Assembly: GCA_963707975.1 (NCBI GenBank)
Contig: OY970177.1
Coordinates: 992,001-1,056,000 of the forward strand
Direction: 5' to 3'
Source of the DNA: CAVVXX01 sp963707975
Lineage (GTDB): Bacteria; Pseudomonadota; Alphaproteobacteria; Micropepsales; Micropepsaceae
Length of the DNA: 64,000 bases
The notes below the pieces were generated by a model, which saw only the letters and a program-made list of their open reading frames with translations, searched no databases and was not told the DNA's origin. Of the stretch, positions 42,836-51,880 are shown piece after piece; within the stretch, counting starts at the first letter, position 1, and each line of letters begins with the position of its first letter. Both the position numbers and the translations under genes were made by a program.

Positions 42836-43594
42836 TTACTTTCCTGAGAGCGCCTGAGTCTCAGCACGCGCATTCGCATAGCCGCAAAATTCGCAATCTT
42901 CAGGGGCTTCCGGGACGGTGCCGCTCATCAGGCAAGATTTCAAAGCGACTAGCGCATCGTCGATCCAATCAGATTTTCCTGTGTAAGGGAGCAGTTTAAC
43001 AGAAAATTCCACTCGACCATCAAAAGCTTTTGCGTCCCTTCCGTTGCAGTAAACGAAATATCCGGTATCGGACACGGTAAGGTCCTGCTTGCGAACAAGC
43101 CATTGGTACATTTCCATTTGCCGTTTGTACACAATCTGCCAATCGGCATCGATTGTGACTTCCTCGTTCTTTGCTGTCGCCTTGTAATCGACGACGATGA
43201 CTTCCCGGCGAGGATTGATCCAGAGGTCATCGACTGCACCAGTGACCAGCAAATTGCTTGGCAGGTGATGGTAACGCACGCCCTTGAAGTTTTCCCGCCA
43301 CTCATCGATTTGTGGATGCTGGAAAGGCACAGCATCAACGCCGTAATGGGCCATGAGCGGATGTTTTGTTTTATTCGCGCGGTGAACATCAAACTCTTTC
43401 TTTAACAAGCGGTCGATAAGCACGTTGATATTGAACGGCGGTCCTGAAGGCCGCCCAATGCCAAATCGATGATTGAGATAGAAGCAACGCGGGCACTCGA
43501 TAAATAGCTCTATACCTAAGCGACTCACCTTGAATGGCGTCTCCGACTTTGGGTCAAAGAGCCCGCGTGACTTGATCGCAAATTTCTTTTGCAT
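42836..43594 (-). CDS. PD-(D/E)XK nuclease with Cas4-like cysteines
   Basis: About 252 residues from ATG 43594; the frame opens at 43765 and the true start is uncertain. An N-terminal cysteine pair (ECPRCFYLNHRFG) precedes the nuclease core: GAVDDLW, VVDYKAT as the D-x-K motif, and QMEMYQWL as the QxxxY motif. C-terminal cysteines lie in EDCEFCGYANAR. This order (Cys - nuclease - Cys-x2-Cys) is that of Cas4/AddB-type PDDEXK_1 nucleases with an iron-sulphur cluster. No CRISPR array or cas gene is nearby. It diverges from the membrane-protein gene at 43869. Confidence 0.75.
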   Translation of the reverse strand: MQKKFAIKSRGLFDPKSETPFKVSRLGIELFIECPRCFYLNHRFGIGRPSGPPFNINVLIDRLLKKEFDVHRANKTKHPLMAHYGVDAVPFQHPQIDEWRENFKGVRYHHLPSNLLVTGAVDDLWINPRREVIVVDYKATAKNEEVTIDADWQIVYKRQMEMYQWLVRKQDLTVSDTGYFVYCNGRDAKAFDGRVEFSVKLLPYTGKSDWIDDALVALKSCLMSGTVPEAPEDCEFCGYANARAETQALSGK

Positions 43595-43868
43595 TTCAAA
43601 ATTCCACTTTATTTTTGGATCGGCGCTCCTAGGCAGCTCTCGCGCTTCACTACAGAATTTGTGGCACCGGCTCGCGCCAGACAGCCAGGATCGCAAGATT
43701 AGGTCATCTTTGAATTTCACCGTGAGGTCATTGGAATCCCGCCACATTCCGAGGCCCGCTTTCACGATAATTGCCGCGTTAGCCGCCTTACCCCTCGCTA
43801 CTTGCGGATGAGTTGTAGCGTAACTGCAACAGGTGCTGCGCTACAATCTCTCCCGGGAGTGGGGTGCC

Positions 43869-44693
43869 ATGAGAGTTTCCTTGAGCAGGTTGGTGCCTGC
43901 CTGGGTTCCAGTGGCCTTAATCTGCGGCTCGTTCGGTTTCTACACTGACGCCGCATCAGCGTCGGCTCGCGTAGCGCGCTACGTGGTAACCGTATCTGAC
44001 ACCACTCGCGACTTTGTCGCCAGACTGACTTCCCTGTTGTCCTTCATTGACCAGGAAGTGTGGACAGCTTTGAAGGCTTTTAGCGCGTATTACCTCCAGC
44101 ATCGTGAGCAGGTCGTACAAGCCGCGCGGGCCTCCGATTTCGTCAGACACAATTGGTACTTTGGCATTGGTGCATTTGTAGTCTACGCGCTGATAACGCT
44201 TCCGCGCGACGGTGGAGCAATTGTCGGCTTCTTTAATCAGATGATGAAAAAAGCACCTCTACCGGCGTATCGTAAGGGAGGCGTTACGGATATCGATATC
44301 GAGAAAACAAGAAAGGTTCTGTTCTTTTATTGTCTCTATCTGCTGTACCAGGTGATCCAATTTCCCCTCACCGTAGGCCAAGACAACCAAATCACGTTTT
44401 ACGCAGATGCGGCGATCCAAGTGATTTTGCTTGGTGCCCTATTTGGCTCATTTGGCGATTTGAAGCTCAATTTTCTGGACGCCTGGAAGGGCGAAGCCGA
44501 TCTGGATCGGAAGGCAAAGGCCCAAAAGATGAAAAATTGGCTGGACACCAAACTCAGTGGAATGAACGTCAGGTGGCGCGACATGCGCGGCTATGCGCTA
44601 AGCGTATTCGCCGTGAATTTTCTTCCATGGGCCCTCTTTCACGCACCAGGCGCGCTAGACGGAATGGCTCGGGTCACTCAATCGTACAGGTAG
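43869..44693 (+). CDS. Hypothetical membrane protein
   Basis: 274 residues from ATG 43869. An N-terminal hydrophobic segment (about 10-30) may be a signal or a helix. Further helices are at about 101-119, 154-176, 184-205 and 241-258. A basic cytoplasmic loop lies at about 208-235 (KAKAQKMKNWLDTKL). No family recognised. It is followed 77 bases later by an SDH-type protease gene on the same strand. Confidence 0.6.
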   Translation: MRVSLSRLVPAWVPVALICGSFGFYTDAASASARVARYVVTVSDTTRDFVARLTSLLSFIDQEVWTALKAFSAYYLQHREQVVQAARASDFVRHNWYFGIGAFVVYALITLPRDGGAIVGFFNQMMKKAPLPAYRKGGVTDIDIEKTRKVLFFYCLYLLYQVIQFPLTVGQDNQITFYADAAIQVILLGALFGSFGDLKLNFLDAWKGEADLDRKAKAQKMKNWLDTKLSGMNVRWRDMRGYALSVFAVNFLPWALFHAPGALDGMARVTQSYR

Positions 44694-44770
44694 GCTAAAA
44701 TTTCGGGTGATTGGCAACGTGGAAGCTTCGTCATAACAGCGGATAATTTGAGTAAACTTTCGAGGCGGCA

Positions 44771-45682
44771 ATGGGCGAACAGGGACACCTAGTAACAATG
44801 TTGCTGATCGTAGTGCCAGTCATTATAGCGCTAATCCTCGCTTATCTTTTTGCTAGAGCCGGTAGAATACGAAGGCATCGAGCAGAATTTCGTGCTGCTT
44901 TATCCCGCAACCGCGACGATTATGCCAAGGCGTATGCCATCGCGCACAACAAACTCAGCGAACGATGGAATGTGATTGAGATTATTCATGATCTATCCCC
45001 GTATTCCTTGGGGCCAGCAGGATTACCTTCTGAAATCACCTTCGAACAAGCATTCGAGTACGTCCGGCAAATTCGAGCATCGCACAACGAGCCCGTTGCA
45101 ATCGTGCTTCACACGATGGGCGGTTTCAGTTTTCCGGCAGACATGATCGCAAAGGCTCTCACCGAACATAAAGGCAGGAAAGTCGCGTTTGTCCCCTATA
45201 CTGCTATGTCAGGTGGAACGCTGATTGCCTTAGCCACCGAAGAGATATTCATGGGGGCGGCTGCAGCTCTGGGGCCAATCGACACCCAATATTGGGGCCT
45301 CCCGCTAAGCGCGTATCAGTACCTGAAAGCTGTTAAAAATGTGGACCGTATTGAGGATGAGTACCTCATTCGTCTCCATCTTGCCGAGAAGTTCGAACAG
45401 AGTGCGCTGGAACGGGCAAAAAACCGAATAAATGCAAAACACGCTCGTAGCGTAGCCGATGAACTGACCAAGGGTGATCGGTTTCATGGCGATCCCATTT
45501 CGGCTGAGGAAGCAAAGAACTTGGGCATAAATGTTTCACAGAAAGACTTTCCCAAGGATGCCTACGTTGTAGTGGACGCCAAGCTCAAGATGCTTGCGTT
45601 TGACCTCGAGCAGTTAGCTAGAAACCAGCTCGAAATGAAGAGCGCACAGCGCGCAGAGAAAACCCAGCGCTGGTGGGGTTGA
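44771..45682 (+). CDS. Membrane-anchored SDH-family Clp-fold serine protease
   Basis: 303 residues. One N-terminal helix (about 8-28), then a Clp/crotonase-fold domain with the family triad: S147 (TAMSGGT), D171 (LGPIDTQYW) and H239 (DRFHGDPIS). VAIVLHTMGGFSFPADMIAKAL is the preceding strand-loop with the oxyanion region. It is related to SppA-type membrane proteases. It probably degrades membrane or stress-damaged proteins. Neighbours are a membrane protein upstream and a lipoprotein downstream. Confidence 0.87.
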   Translation: MGEQGHLVTMLLIVVPVIIALILAYLFARAGRIRRHRAEFRAALSRNRDDYAKAYAIAHNKLSERWNVIEIIHDLSPYSLGPAGLPSEITFEQAFEYVRQIRASHNEPVAIVLHTMGGFSFPADMIAKALTEHKGRKVAFVPYTAMSGGTLIALATEEIFMGAAAALGPIDTQYWGLPLSAYQYLKAVKNVDRIEDEYLIRLHLAEKFEQSALERAKNRINAKHARSVADELTKGDRFHGDPISAEEAKNLGINVSQKDFPKDAYVVVDAKLKMLAFDLEQLARNQLEMKSAQRAEKTQRWWG

Positions 45683-45862
45683 TTGAACGTTCGGGGAGGA
45701 GGGGGTTCACGTGCAGCGATTGGTCCCCTGGGAGAAGGCTAGGAGGTGCCCTGCATAGGCTCAAAATAGGGCTGAGCTAGAATAGAACCAGCTGCTGCAC
45801 TAATTTCTTGAACCTGGAACTCAGTAATGACCTTGGGGACATTTCGGTCGCGGGGGAAATTG

Positions 45863-46600
45863 ATGACAAGAACGGTGATCGTGGCCGCAATTGCGGCAAT
45901 TGCTCTTACAGGGTGCGCATCAACTTATGTAACACGCCCTATCATTGCTGATGGCCAGCAGGTGCGTTACGAGCAAGGCATCCCAACCACTCTCTCAGAA
46001 AAGAAATCAGGAGCCGTGGAGGTGACGCCGTTGGGCGTCGATGCCGACAAACGCCTCGTATTCGGAGTCGCCGCGTACAATGAAGGGAAGATTCCGCAGA
46101 ATTTCGGGGTTGAAAATCTCTCGCTCATGGGTACGGACGGAAAACCAATCGGCATTATGACCGCTGACGAAATAATTCGCAGTGCACAACGGAAAGCTGA
46201 GTGGGCTGAGGTTGCTCTAGCGTTTATTGGAGCAGCCGATGCCTACGCAGCGGCAGCAAGTGCCCGCACGACGACAACGGGCCATGTTTATGGACCCGGC
46301 GGTTCCGCAAGCTTTACCGCAACCACCTATGATCCGGCACTCGCTTATGCAGGGGCGCACCAGGCCGCCGCCGAGACAGCACACAACATGGCCCAGGTAG
46401 AAGGCGCTCTCAGCAGAACGATTGCCAGCGCACGGACTCAAGTCCTCCAGACCACGACCGTCGATCCGGGCACCTCTTATGGCGGGGACGCAGTCGTAGA
46501 CGGCCTAGGGGGCGATGATTTTCCACACGACTTGATACTTACCGTCCAGTGGAATGGAGACGAACACGTCTTTCGCTTCACCATGACCAAAGAGGAGTGA
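45863..46600 (+). CDS. Hypothetical lipoprotein
   Basis: 245 residues from ATG 45863. The lipobox ALTGC places the lipid-bearing Cys at about 18. The mature part has an alanine-rich central segment (ALAFIGAADAYAAAASARTT) and a C-terminal strand-rich end (DLILTVQWNGDEHVFRF). No family recognised. Confidence 0.72.
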   Translation: MTRTVIVAAIAAIALTGCASTYVTRPIIADGQQVRYEQGIPTTLSEKKSGAVEVTPLGVDADKRLVFGVAAYNEGKIPQNFGVENLSLMGTDGKPIGIMTADEIIRSAQRKAEWAEVALAFIGAADAYAAAASARTTTTGHVYGPGGSASFTATTYDPALAYAGAHQAAAETAHNMAQVEGALSRTIASARTQVLQTTTVDPGTSYGGDAVVDGLGGDDFPHDLILTVQWNGDEHVFRFTMTKEE

Positions 46601-47078
46601 ACAGCCGGGCTCGAAATCTGGCCCTGGTGCAATAAATACTGGACCGCGCTCTTATGCCATTCTTGATGCCGAACTTCACCGTCTCGGCCATCGGCTTCCT
46701 GCTCGAACATCAGTATCGCCAGGTCAACATCTGCGTTTCACTTCCTGCTCATTAGTACAGGCCTTCCACCGACTAAATTCTGGGTTACAAATCCGCTCAT
46801 TTTTCCAGGGTTTACCTGAGTTTTCTGGTGTCTCGCCCATGTCTCAGACATACAGCCTGATGATGTCTTGGAGCATGTCTTTTTATTTTGAGACATCATA
46901 TTTCTGATTTCGGGTACCGCCATCTCCGGTGCAATTGCTTGCAATTGAATGGGACCTTTCTGCTGGCTCCTCGTTAGACCTCGTGCGCAACAGTGCCCGC
47001 TTCTTTTCGTTCCAAAGTCTCGGCAATCAGATCACGCTCGTATATTTGCAAGCGCTTGCACTAAGATTGCGGGCGACA
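46601..47078. other. Gene-free region with repeated ATGTC/GACAT words
   Basis: No gene is supported. At 46836-46905 the pentamer ATGTC or its complement GACAT occurs five times within about 70 bases, alternating in orientation. Further on, a perfect 14-bp palindrome TGCAAGCGCTTGCA lies at 47047-47060. The position directly downstream of a replication-initiator-like gene makes an origin or operator possible. Confidence 0.35.
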
Positions 47079-48095
47079 TTATGCGGGCGACGTTACAAGG
47101 CCGGCGCCGTCGAGAGAGCCGGGCCACGATTTCCAAATTTCCAAAGGCCGCCAGATCGGTTCGCCTTGGTCGAGCGCGGCCTTGTAGATGGGCAGCCGTT
47201 CGCTCGGCACAATATTGAGAGCCTCTGTGATGCCCCGATAGCGAACACTGTCGCAGAAATGCTGCCAGACGTGCGCAGGCATATTTTCTGCCTTGTGTGG
47301 CAGATAGCCTATGTCGAGCTTATCGAATGGATTTGAAAGCTTACCCAGATTGTCGATGGAGAGCGCTGTTCTAGCGCGAATTTCGACCCTCGTATGGGGA
47401 AGACCGTCGTACTTGGCCAGGCGTTTTGTATCCTTCAGCTGCTGCCGCTTGTTGTAAATCGTGACCTTTCCAGACTTCCCCTTCTTGAGACCCAGATAAA
47501 CGGTTTCTGTTGCTCCTTTCAGACCGAAATAAGCGTGGGTCTTGCCTGTGCTCGAGACATGGAAATGGAGGCGCTCCATCCCCAGATTGATGATGTCGCT
47601 GGCAAGATCGATCCAGGTTATTTTAGCGCCGGCGCTGATGTCGCTCCAATCGGCTTCCACCAGAAGAAAGTCCGCAAGTCTCTCGCGGAAGAAGTCTAGG
47701 CCCCCTTTGCCAAGTTTCGCGGGGTTCAACTCAAAGCGCAAGAAAGCGCCCTTTTTCTTGGGTCCCGCCTAAATCAAGATCATTTGACCTGTCGGCGGAT
47801 GGAGCAGGGATACTGTGAGCTTGTAATGAGAAGCTTTTGCAGTCTTGGTCTTTGTATAGAGCTGTTCGATGGCATCCTCGCCCTTGATGAGCAACTGCAG
47901 GAGCTCCCAAATTGATTTTTGAAACTCGAGGTCTGGAATTGGGAAAACCAGAGTTATTTTATCAATAATAGGTTTGGATATAGCGTACATACCCATATCA
48001 GCGAGTTCACCCACATACGCTAACTCGCTCTTAGGCACTTTGGTCTTGTTAGAGGAATCGTGGGCAGCGATTTCGTACGCTTTGACGGCCAGCAC
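47079..48095 (-). pseudogene. Replication-initiator-like (Rep_trans) gene with an in-frame TAG
   Basis: One continuous frame of 338 codons is interrupted only by TAG at codon 109 (47769-47771), where CAG would be one change away. N-terminal: SKPIIDKITLVFPIPDLEFQ. After the stop: AGPKKKGAFLRFELNPAKLG, ITWIDLASDIINLG, ATETVYLGLKKGKSG and HTRVEIRARTA. The IDLAxDI, TVYLG and TRVEIR blocks resemble rolling-circle initiators of the Rep_trans/phage replication type. Start is GTG 48095. It lies 17 bases downstream of the integrase gene and reads the same way. Confidence 0.6.
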
Positions 48096-48112
48096 GTGTT
48101 GCTACCCTACTC

Positions 48113-49915
48113 TTATTTGGCTGCAGTGAACAGATGTGACAGGTCCAAATCGTATTTTATCCGTGCAATGTGAGTGTACAGAACTCTCACTGGCTTTTTC
48201 GGAGCGCCATATCGTCCTGATACGCTGTCATCGGCATGTCCCTCCAGCGCCATCTTGATCTGCTGGGGTATTTCAGCCGCATCACAGGCATCGGAAAAAT
48301 TATGCCGGAAACTATGGAATGCCGTTTTGGAGGTTTTTATTCCGGTATATCGAGTGTATCGCGCGAAATGTTTTGAATAGTTCTGGGACCAGTAGCCGCT
48401 CTTTTTTCCCGGCAAAATCTCCGGAAACAGGCGCTGGTTGGCCCCTTTCTGCTGCATGGATTTTACATATTCGATAAGGCCAATTTTCATCAGCATGGGA
48501 TGCACCGGTACGATGCGCTCAGCCGCGGCAGTTTTGAACTGCTTGGGAGGCCCATTTTTCGGCTGAGTTGCCGAGGTATTTTCAATGCACCAAATGCCTT
48601 CAATTTCGTGCACATCGCATGCAAGAAGCTGGATGATTTCCCCCTCCCGCATCCCGGTGAAAAGCGCGATTACGGGCAGATAGAACTTTCCATCGCGCAC
48701 TATCATCGGCCCGGGGCGATGCCGGTGAGCTTCGGTAGCGTGCCCCGCGTACTGAGGAGAAGAGAAGAGGGTTTTCAGCTGATTAAGCGCGAACGGATGA
48801 CGTTGATCTTTCCCATTGCTCGGCTGCGGAATGCTGATTGCGCCTACCGGCGATGCGCTAATGAGACCTTCGGCAACACACCAGGAAAGGAAGGCCTTCA
48901 GATTGTTCATGTATTTTGATCTGGTGTGTTGCGCCAGGCGTTTGGTCGGTTTGCCCCCACGCACGAGAGCGAGAATTTCTGAAAGCTTCTTGTCTTTGAA
49001 GTCAGGCAGCTTGACCAGGTTTGCCGGAATATCATGGAGCGCGTCCCGGAAGGCGCGGATATCTTCCCCCGAGACGGCATTGATGGGTGTGGCGGGATCA
49101 ATTAATTCCAAAAACCAGTTCAGGGCGCGTTGATTATCAAGGACAGTTTTGCCAACCCAGGCGTGGTTTCTGGTCTTGTCGTGCATATAGGCTTCTATGG
49201 CACTACGTAGGGTCCTAACCTTCGGTTTGGAAACTTGTTTCGTAGACCAATCAGCTTGCAGCGGCAGTTTCATGCCCTCGAACAGGGGATCGCGGATTGC
49301 AGTCTCTGCGTAATTGCCTTCGCGCTGGGCGACTATAATGCGTTGCTCCTCTACGCGAGCCCTCATGATCGCACGCGAGAGTGCGCCCCGAGCGTCTTCG
49401 TCAAGCGCGTCGAAGTCGATGCCAGTCTCTTTAGCGAACTCGCGGGCCAAGCCATGCGTCAACCAATCGAATTTGTCAGCGCCAAGCGCGATGCGCAGCC
49501 GCAAGAGTTTTTCCCTGCTGGCCTTCTGCTCGCTGGCTAAATCGCCATCGGCTTGCTGGTAAATGCTGAGAGCCAGAGATTCTCCGCCGTTGTCGTCGGG
49601 AATAGCGATGGGCCCTCCGGCGAGCGCAGCGGGCGCCTCGCAGGCGTGCTTCAAGGCCCAGGAAATGTAATCCCTGGCTACTGAAGTTATTTGGGCATCC
49701 GTAAGCATCGGCATTCTCCGTGCAAGCGTTTGCACTCGCTCGATGGCGAGCGTGAGTTCGAGGCAACGCAGTCTCGCTGTGGCGGGATCGCGGGTGCGCA
49801 AAGACACCTTCCACTCGCTCCGATCAAGAATTGTTTTAAGCTCTGCCCGCAAAGGGACCCGCAGCCAGAAAATACCCCCTCTGAGGGCAAGGTAAGGAGG
49901 TTTGCGGCGCGCCAT
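48113..49915 (-). CDS. Island integrase (tyrosine recombinase)
   Basis: A 600-residue integrase of the long type with an N-terminal DUF6538-like head (PYLALRGGIFWLRVPLRAEL). A core-binding domain (about 240-340) is followed by the catalytic domain: R423 (TGMREGEI), H534-x-x-R537-H538 (HSFRH), H560 (EGHAD) and Y569 (GRYG). The gene starts 33 bases from the att repeat that overlaps tRNA-Ser. It should catalyse integration and excision at that tRNA. Intact. Confidence 0.93.
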   Translation of the reverse strand: MARRKPPYLALRGGIFWLRVPLRAELKTILDRSEWKVSLRTRDPATARLRCLELTLAIERVQTLARRMPMLTDAQITSVARDYISWALKHACEAPAALAGGPIAIPDDNGGESLALSIYQQADGDLASEQKASREKLLRLRIALGADKFDWLTHGLAREFAKETGIDFDALDEDARGALSRAIMRARVEEQRIIVAQREGNYAETAIRDPLFEGMKLPLQADWSTKQVSKPKVRTLRSAIEAYMHDKTRNHAWVGKTVLDNQRALNWFLELIDPATPINAVSGEDIRAFRDALHDIPANLVKLPDFKDKKLSEILALVRGGKPTKRLAQHTRSKYMNNLKAFLSWCVAEGLISASPVGAISIPQPSNGKDQRHPFALNQLKTLFSSPQYAGHATEAHRHRPGPMIVRDGKFYLPVIALFTGMREGEIIQLLACDVHEIEGIWCIENTSATQPKNGPPKQFKTAAAERIVPVHPMLMKIGLIEYVKSMQQKGANQRLFPEILPGKKSGYWSQNYSKHFARYTRYTGIKTSKTAFHSFRHNFSDACDAAEIPQQIKMALEGHADDSVSGRYGAPKKPVRVLYTHIARIKYDLDLSHLFTAAK

Positions 49916-49947
49916 GTTCCCTTCCGCTGTACCAGCGAAATGGACCA

Positions 49948-50027
49948 GCGTGAGAAGGCGCCAAATTTATAGGCTGGAAAGTGCTGCAAAATCAGCTACT
50001 TAACAGCCAGTGGCGGAGACGGAGGGA
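49948..50027. repeat. Proximal att repeat overlapping tRNA-Ser
   Basis: The 80-bp partner of 16129-16208. The last 17 bases (50011-50027) are the 3' end of the intact tRNA-Ser gene. Confidence 0.88.
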
Positions 50028-50104
50028 TTCGAACCCTCGATACGGCTTTAGGGCCGTATAACGGTTTAGCAAACCGCCGCCTTCAGCCTCTCGGCCACGT
50101 CTCC
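50011..50104 (-). tRNA. tRNA-Ser(GCT)
   Basis: A 94-base class II tRNA with the acceptor stem GGAGACG/CGTCTCC, anticodon loop TTTGCTAAA, a long variable arm (ATACGGC...GCCGTAT), T-arm GAGGGTTCGAATCCCTC and encoded CCA. Its 3' end is the island's insertion site and remains intact. Confidence 0.95.
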
Positions 50105-50326
50105 ACAGGCGCGCTCTGGCGTTGCCGCCAACCTCGTTTTTGAGCCCTTTTCTTGGCTTTGCGCAAGGTCGTGTAAACTTAAGCCTTTCTTTTCTTGCGC
50201 GGAGCGCGGTCCCGCGTGCAGGATTAGCTATTGAAGGCTTGGCTCCGCCGCCCTGGCGCGGCCTGACCGGGGGACGGCAGACCACGGGCGCTGACTGGCC
50301 TTACTCATATATAAGGAGGCAGCGCC

Positions 50327-50758
50327 ATGCTTGTATCTCATATCTTGCGGCAAAAGGGCCGCGACGTGGTGACGGTTCCGCCCACGGCCGCTTTGTCCGA
50401 AGTGGCGCGCACGTTGGCCCGGCGCAAAATCGGCGCGGCCGTAGTGATGGGCGCGCGCGGCGAAGTCGCCGGCATTCTTTCGGAGCGCGATATCGTGCGC
50501 GCGCTGGCCGAGGACAGCGTGAGAGCGCTGGCACGCTCGGCAAGCGATTACATGACGCGCAACGTCGCCACCTGCGATGAGACCAGCACCATCGAAGAGA
50601 TCATGGAGATCATGACGGAAGGCCGCTTCCGCCACGTGCCCGTGGTGGTTAGGGGCGAGCTGGTCGGAATTATTTCCATCGGCGACGTGGTGAAGACGCG
50701 CATCGAGGAAAGCGAACGCGAAGCATCTGCGCTCAAGCAATATATCGCGGCGGGATAG
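50327..50758 (+). CDS. Two-CBS-domain protein
   Basis: A 143-residue protein made of two CBS motifs (about 8-62 and 74-128): VTVPPTAALSEVARTLARRK, AGILSERDIVRAL, VATCDETSTIEEIMEIMTEG and VGIISIGDVVK. AAGGAGG precedes ATG. Stand-alone CBS pairs bind adenine nucleotides and regulate partners. It is the first core gene beyond the tRNA. Confidence 0.92.
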   Translation: MLVSHILRQKGRDVVTVPPTAALSEVARTLARRKIGAAVVMGARGEVAGILSERDIVRALAEDSVRALARSASDYMTRNVATCDETSTIEEIMEIMTEGRFRHVPVVVRGELVGIISIGDVVKTRIEESEREASALKQYIAAG

Positions 50759-51070
50759 AGGCGGCGGCAACCACAGGCCTCTATTGCCGGCCGGTTCGCC
50801 GTTTGCTTGTGGTCTTGCACCGCAGGCCGGTTGCGCTCCCGCACCAACTTCAACAATTTGCTGAGGTTTGTAGTTTTACCGATACCTTACAGAAATGATA
50901 ATCTGTCCTGGTTCTTGCGGCTACATCACCTGATGTCTGAGGCCGCAAACTCTGTGGAACGGGGGCTCTTCTGGACAAATGAATTGCCTTGCTGCTGGCG
51001 GCCGCGAACGTCACGACACGGATGAATTCCAACCTCGAAACGCGCGAAAAATTTATCAGGGAGAATGGAG

Positions 51071-51802
51071 ATGCATCGTCACTTGAAAACTTCGCCACTA
51101 TGGTGCGGTGCCGTGCTGTTTGCCGGCGTCCTGTTTGCGTCATTGTCGTTGTCCACTGCGGCTAACGCGGAGTCTTGCGTGCAGGAGCACGATGGAACCT
51201 GCAACGGCCACCCGCAGTGCGATTCCGGCGATACCTCGAAGCACTGCCGCGATACGCTCACGTCAGGCGGATATGTGTGCAGATGCAGAACGGGAACAGA
51301 TAACCGGCCGCACGGGCCCGGCATCAGCCTTGGCATCGGGATCGGGCCGGGCGGCGTCGAAGTTGGCGTCGGCCCCGGAGGCGGCGGCATCGGCTTCGAT
51401 ATCGGCACCGGCGGTTACTGCGATCGCTGGGGCTGTCCTGGTGATTATTGGGGCTTTCCGGTGTTCTACGGCCCCGTTTACTTCGGCGGCGAATGGTATG
51501 ACGGCCCTGTCTATTACCGCGAGCATCACGGCCATTATGAATATTGGGTGCATGGCGGCTGGCATGAGGACGAATGGCGTGGCGAGCGTCCTGATTGGGC
51601 GCGCGACACCCATTATGGGCCGGCACTGGGACGCGACTATTACAAGTCGGATGAATTCCGCCATTATCACGAGAACCATGAAGGCGATCATCATGGCGAT
51701 CACGAAGGGGATCACCATGACCACGATCACGGTGACCATGGGGACCACGGCGATCATGGCGATCATGGGGACCACGACAACGATCACGACCATAACAACT
51801 GA
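51071..51802 (+). CDS. Secreted Gly-, His- and Asp-rich protein
   Basis: 243 residues. ATG 51071 is preferred (GGGAGA seven bases upstream) over 51065. A signal peptide (about 1-33) precedes a cysteine-rich segment (about 35-75, six Cys) and a glycine-rich stretch (GIGIGPGGVEVGVGPGGGG). A Tyr/His-rich middle leads to a C-terminal run of GDH/DHD triplets (about 215-243) encoded by repeated GGCGATCAT-like units. The histidine-aspartate tail may bind metal ions (inference). Confidence 0.75.
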   Translation: MHRHLKTSPLWCGAVLFAGVLFASLSLSTAANAESCVQEHDGTCNGHPQCDSGDTSKHCRDTLTSGGYVCRCRTGTDNRPHGPGISLGIGIGPGGVEVGVGPGGGGIGFDIGTGGYCDRWGCPGDYWGFPVFYGPVYFGGEWYDGPVYYREHHGHYEYWVHGGWHEDEWRGERPDWARDTHYGPALGRDYYKSDEFRHYHENHEGDHHGDHEGDHHDHDHGDHGDHGDHGDHGDHDNDHDHNN

Positions 51803-51880
51803 AAATTATATGGCGCGCGGCCGGGCATAACGCCCGCCGCGCGGGCGTGGCCAATAGATGAAGCCAAGCTTCGGGCCGCA

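Larger units (their letters stand above)
16209..49947. mobile_element. Genomic island in tRNA-Ser(GCT)
   Basis: DNA between the two 80-bp repeats. It carries a tyrosine integrase next to the intact tRNA, a replication-initiator-like gene, an inner tyrosine recombinase, three insertion elements or remnants, decayed genes and diverse cargo. No conjugation genes (relaxase, T4SS) are visible, so it is more like an integrated plasmid or mobilisable island than a complete ICE. Confidence 0.82.

Noticed and set aside
46738..46944. 68-codon minus-strand frame downstream of the rep-like gene
   Set aside because: No domain and no ribosome site; it overlaps the repeated ATGTC words.
51263..51793. Long antisense open frame of 176 codons under the His/Asp-rich gene
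   Set aside because: It is a by-product of the repeated GAT/CAT codons; no ribosome site and a composition of Ile/Val/Met only.
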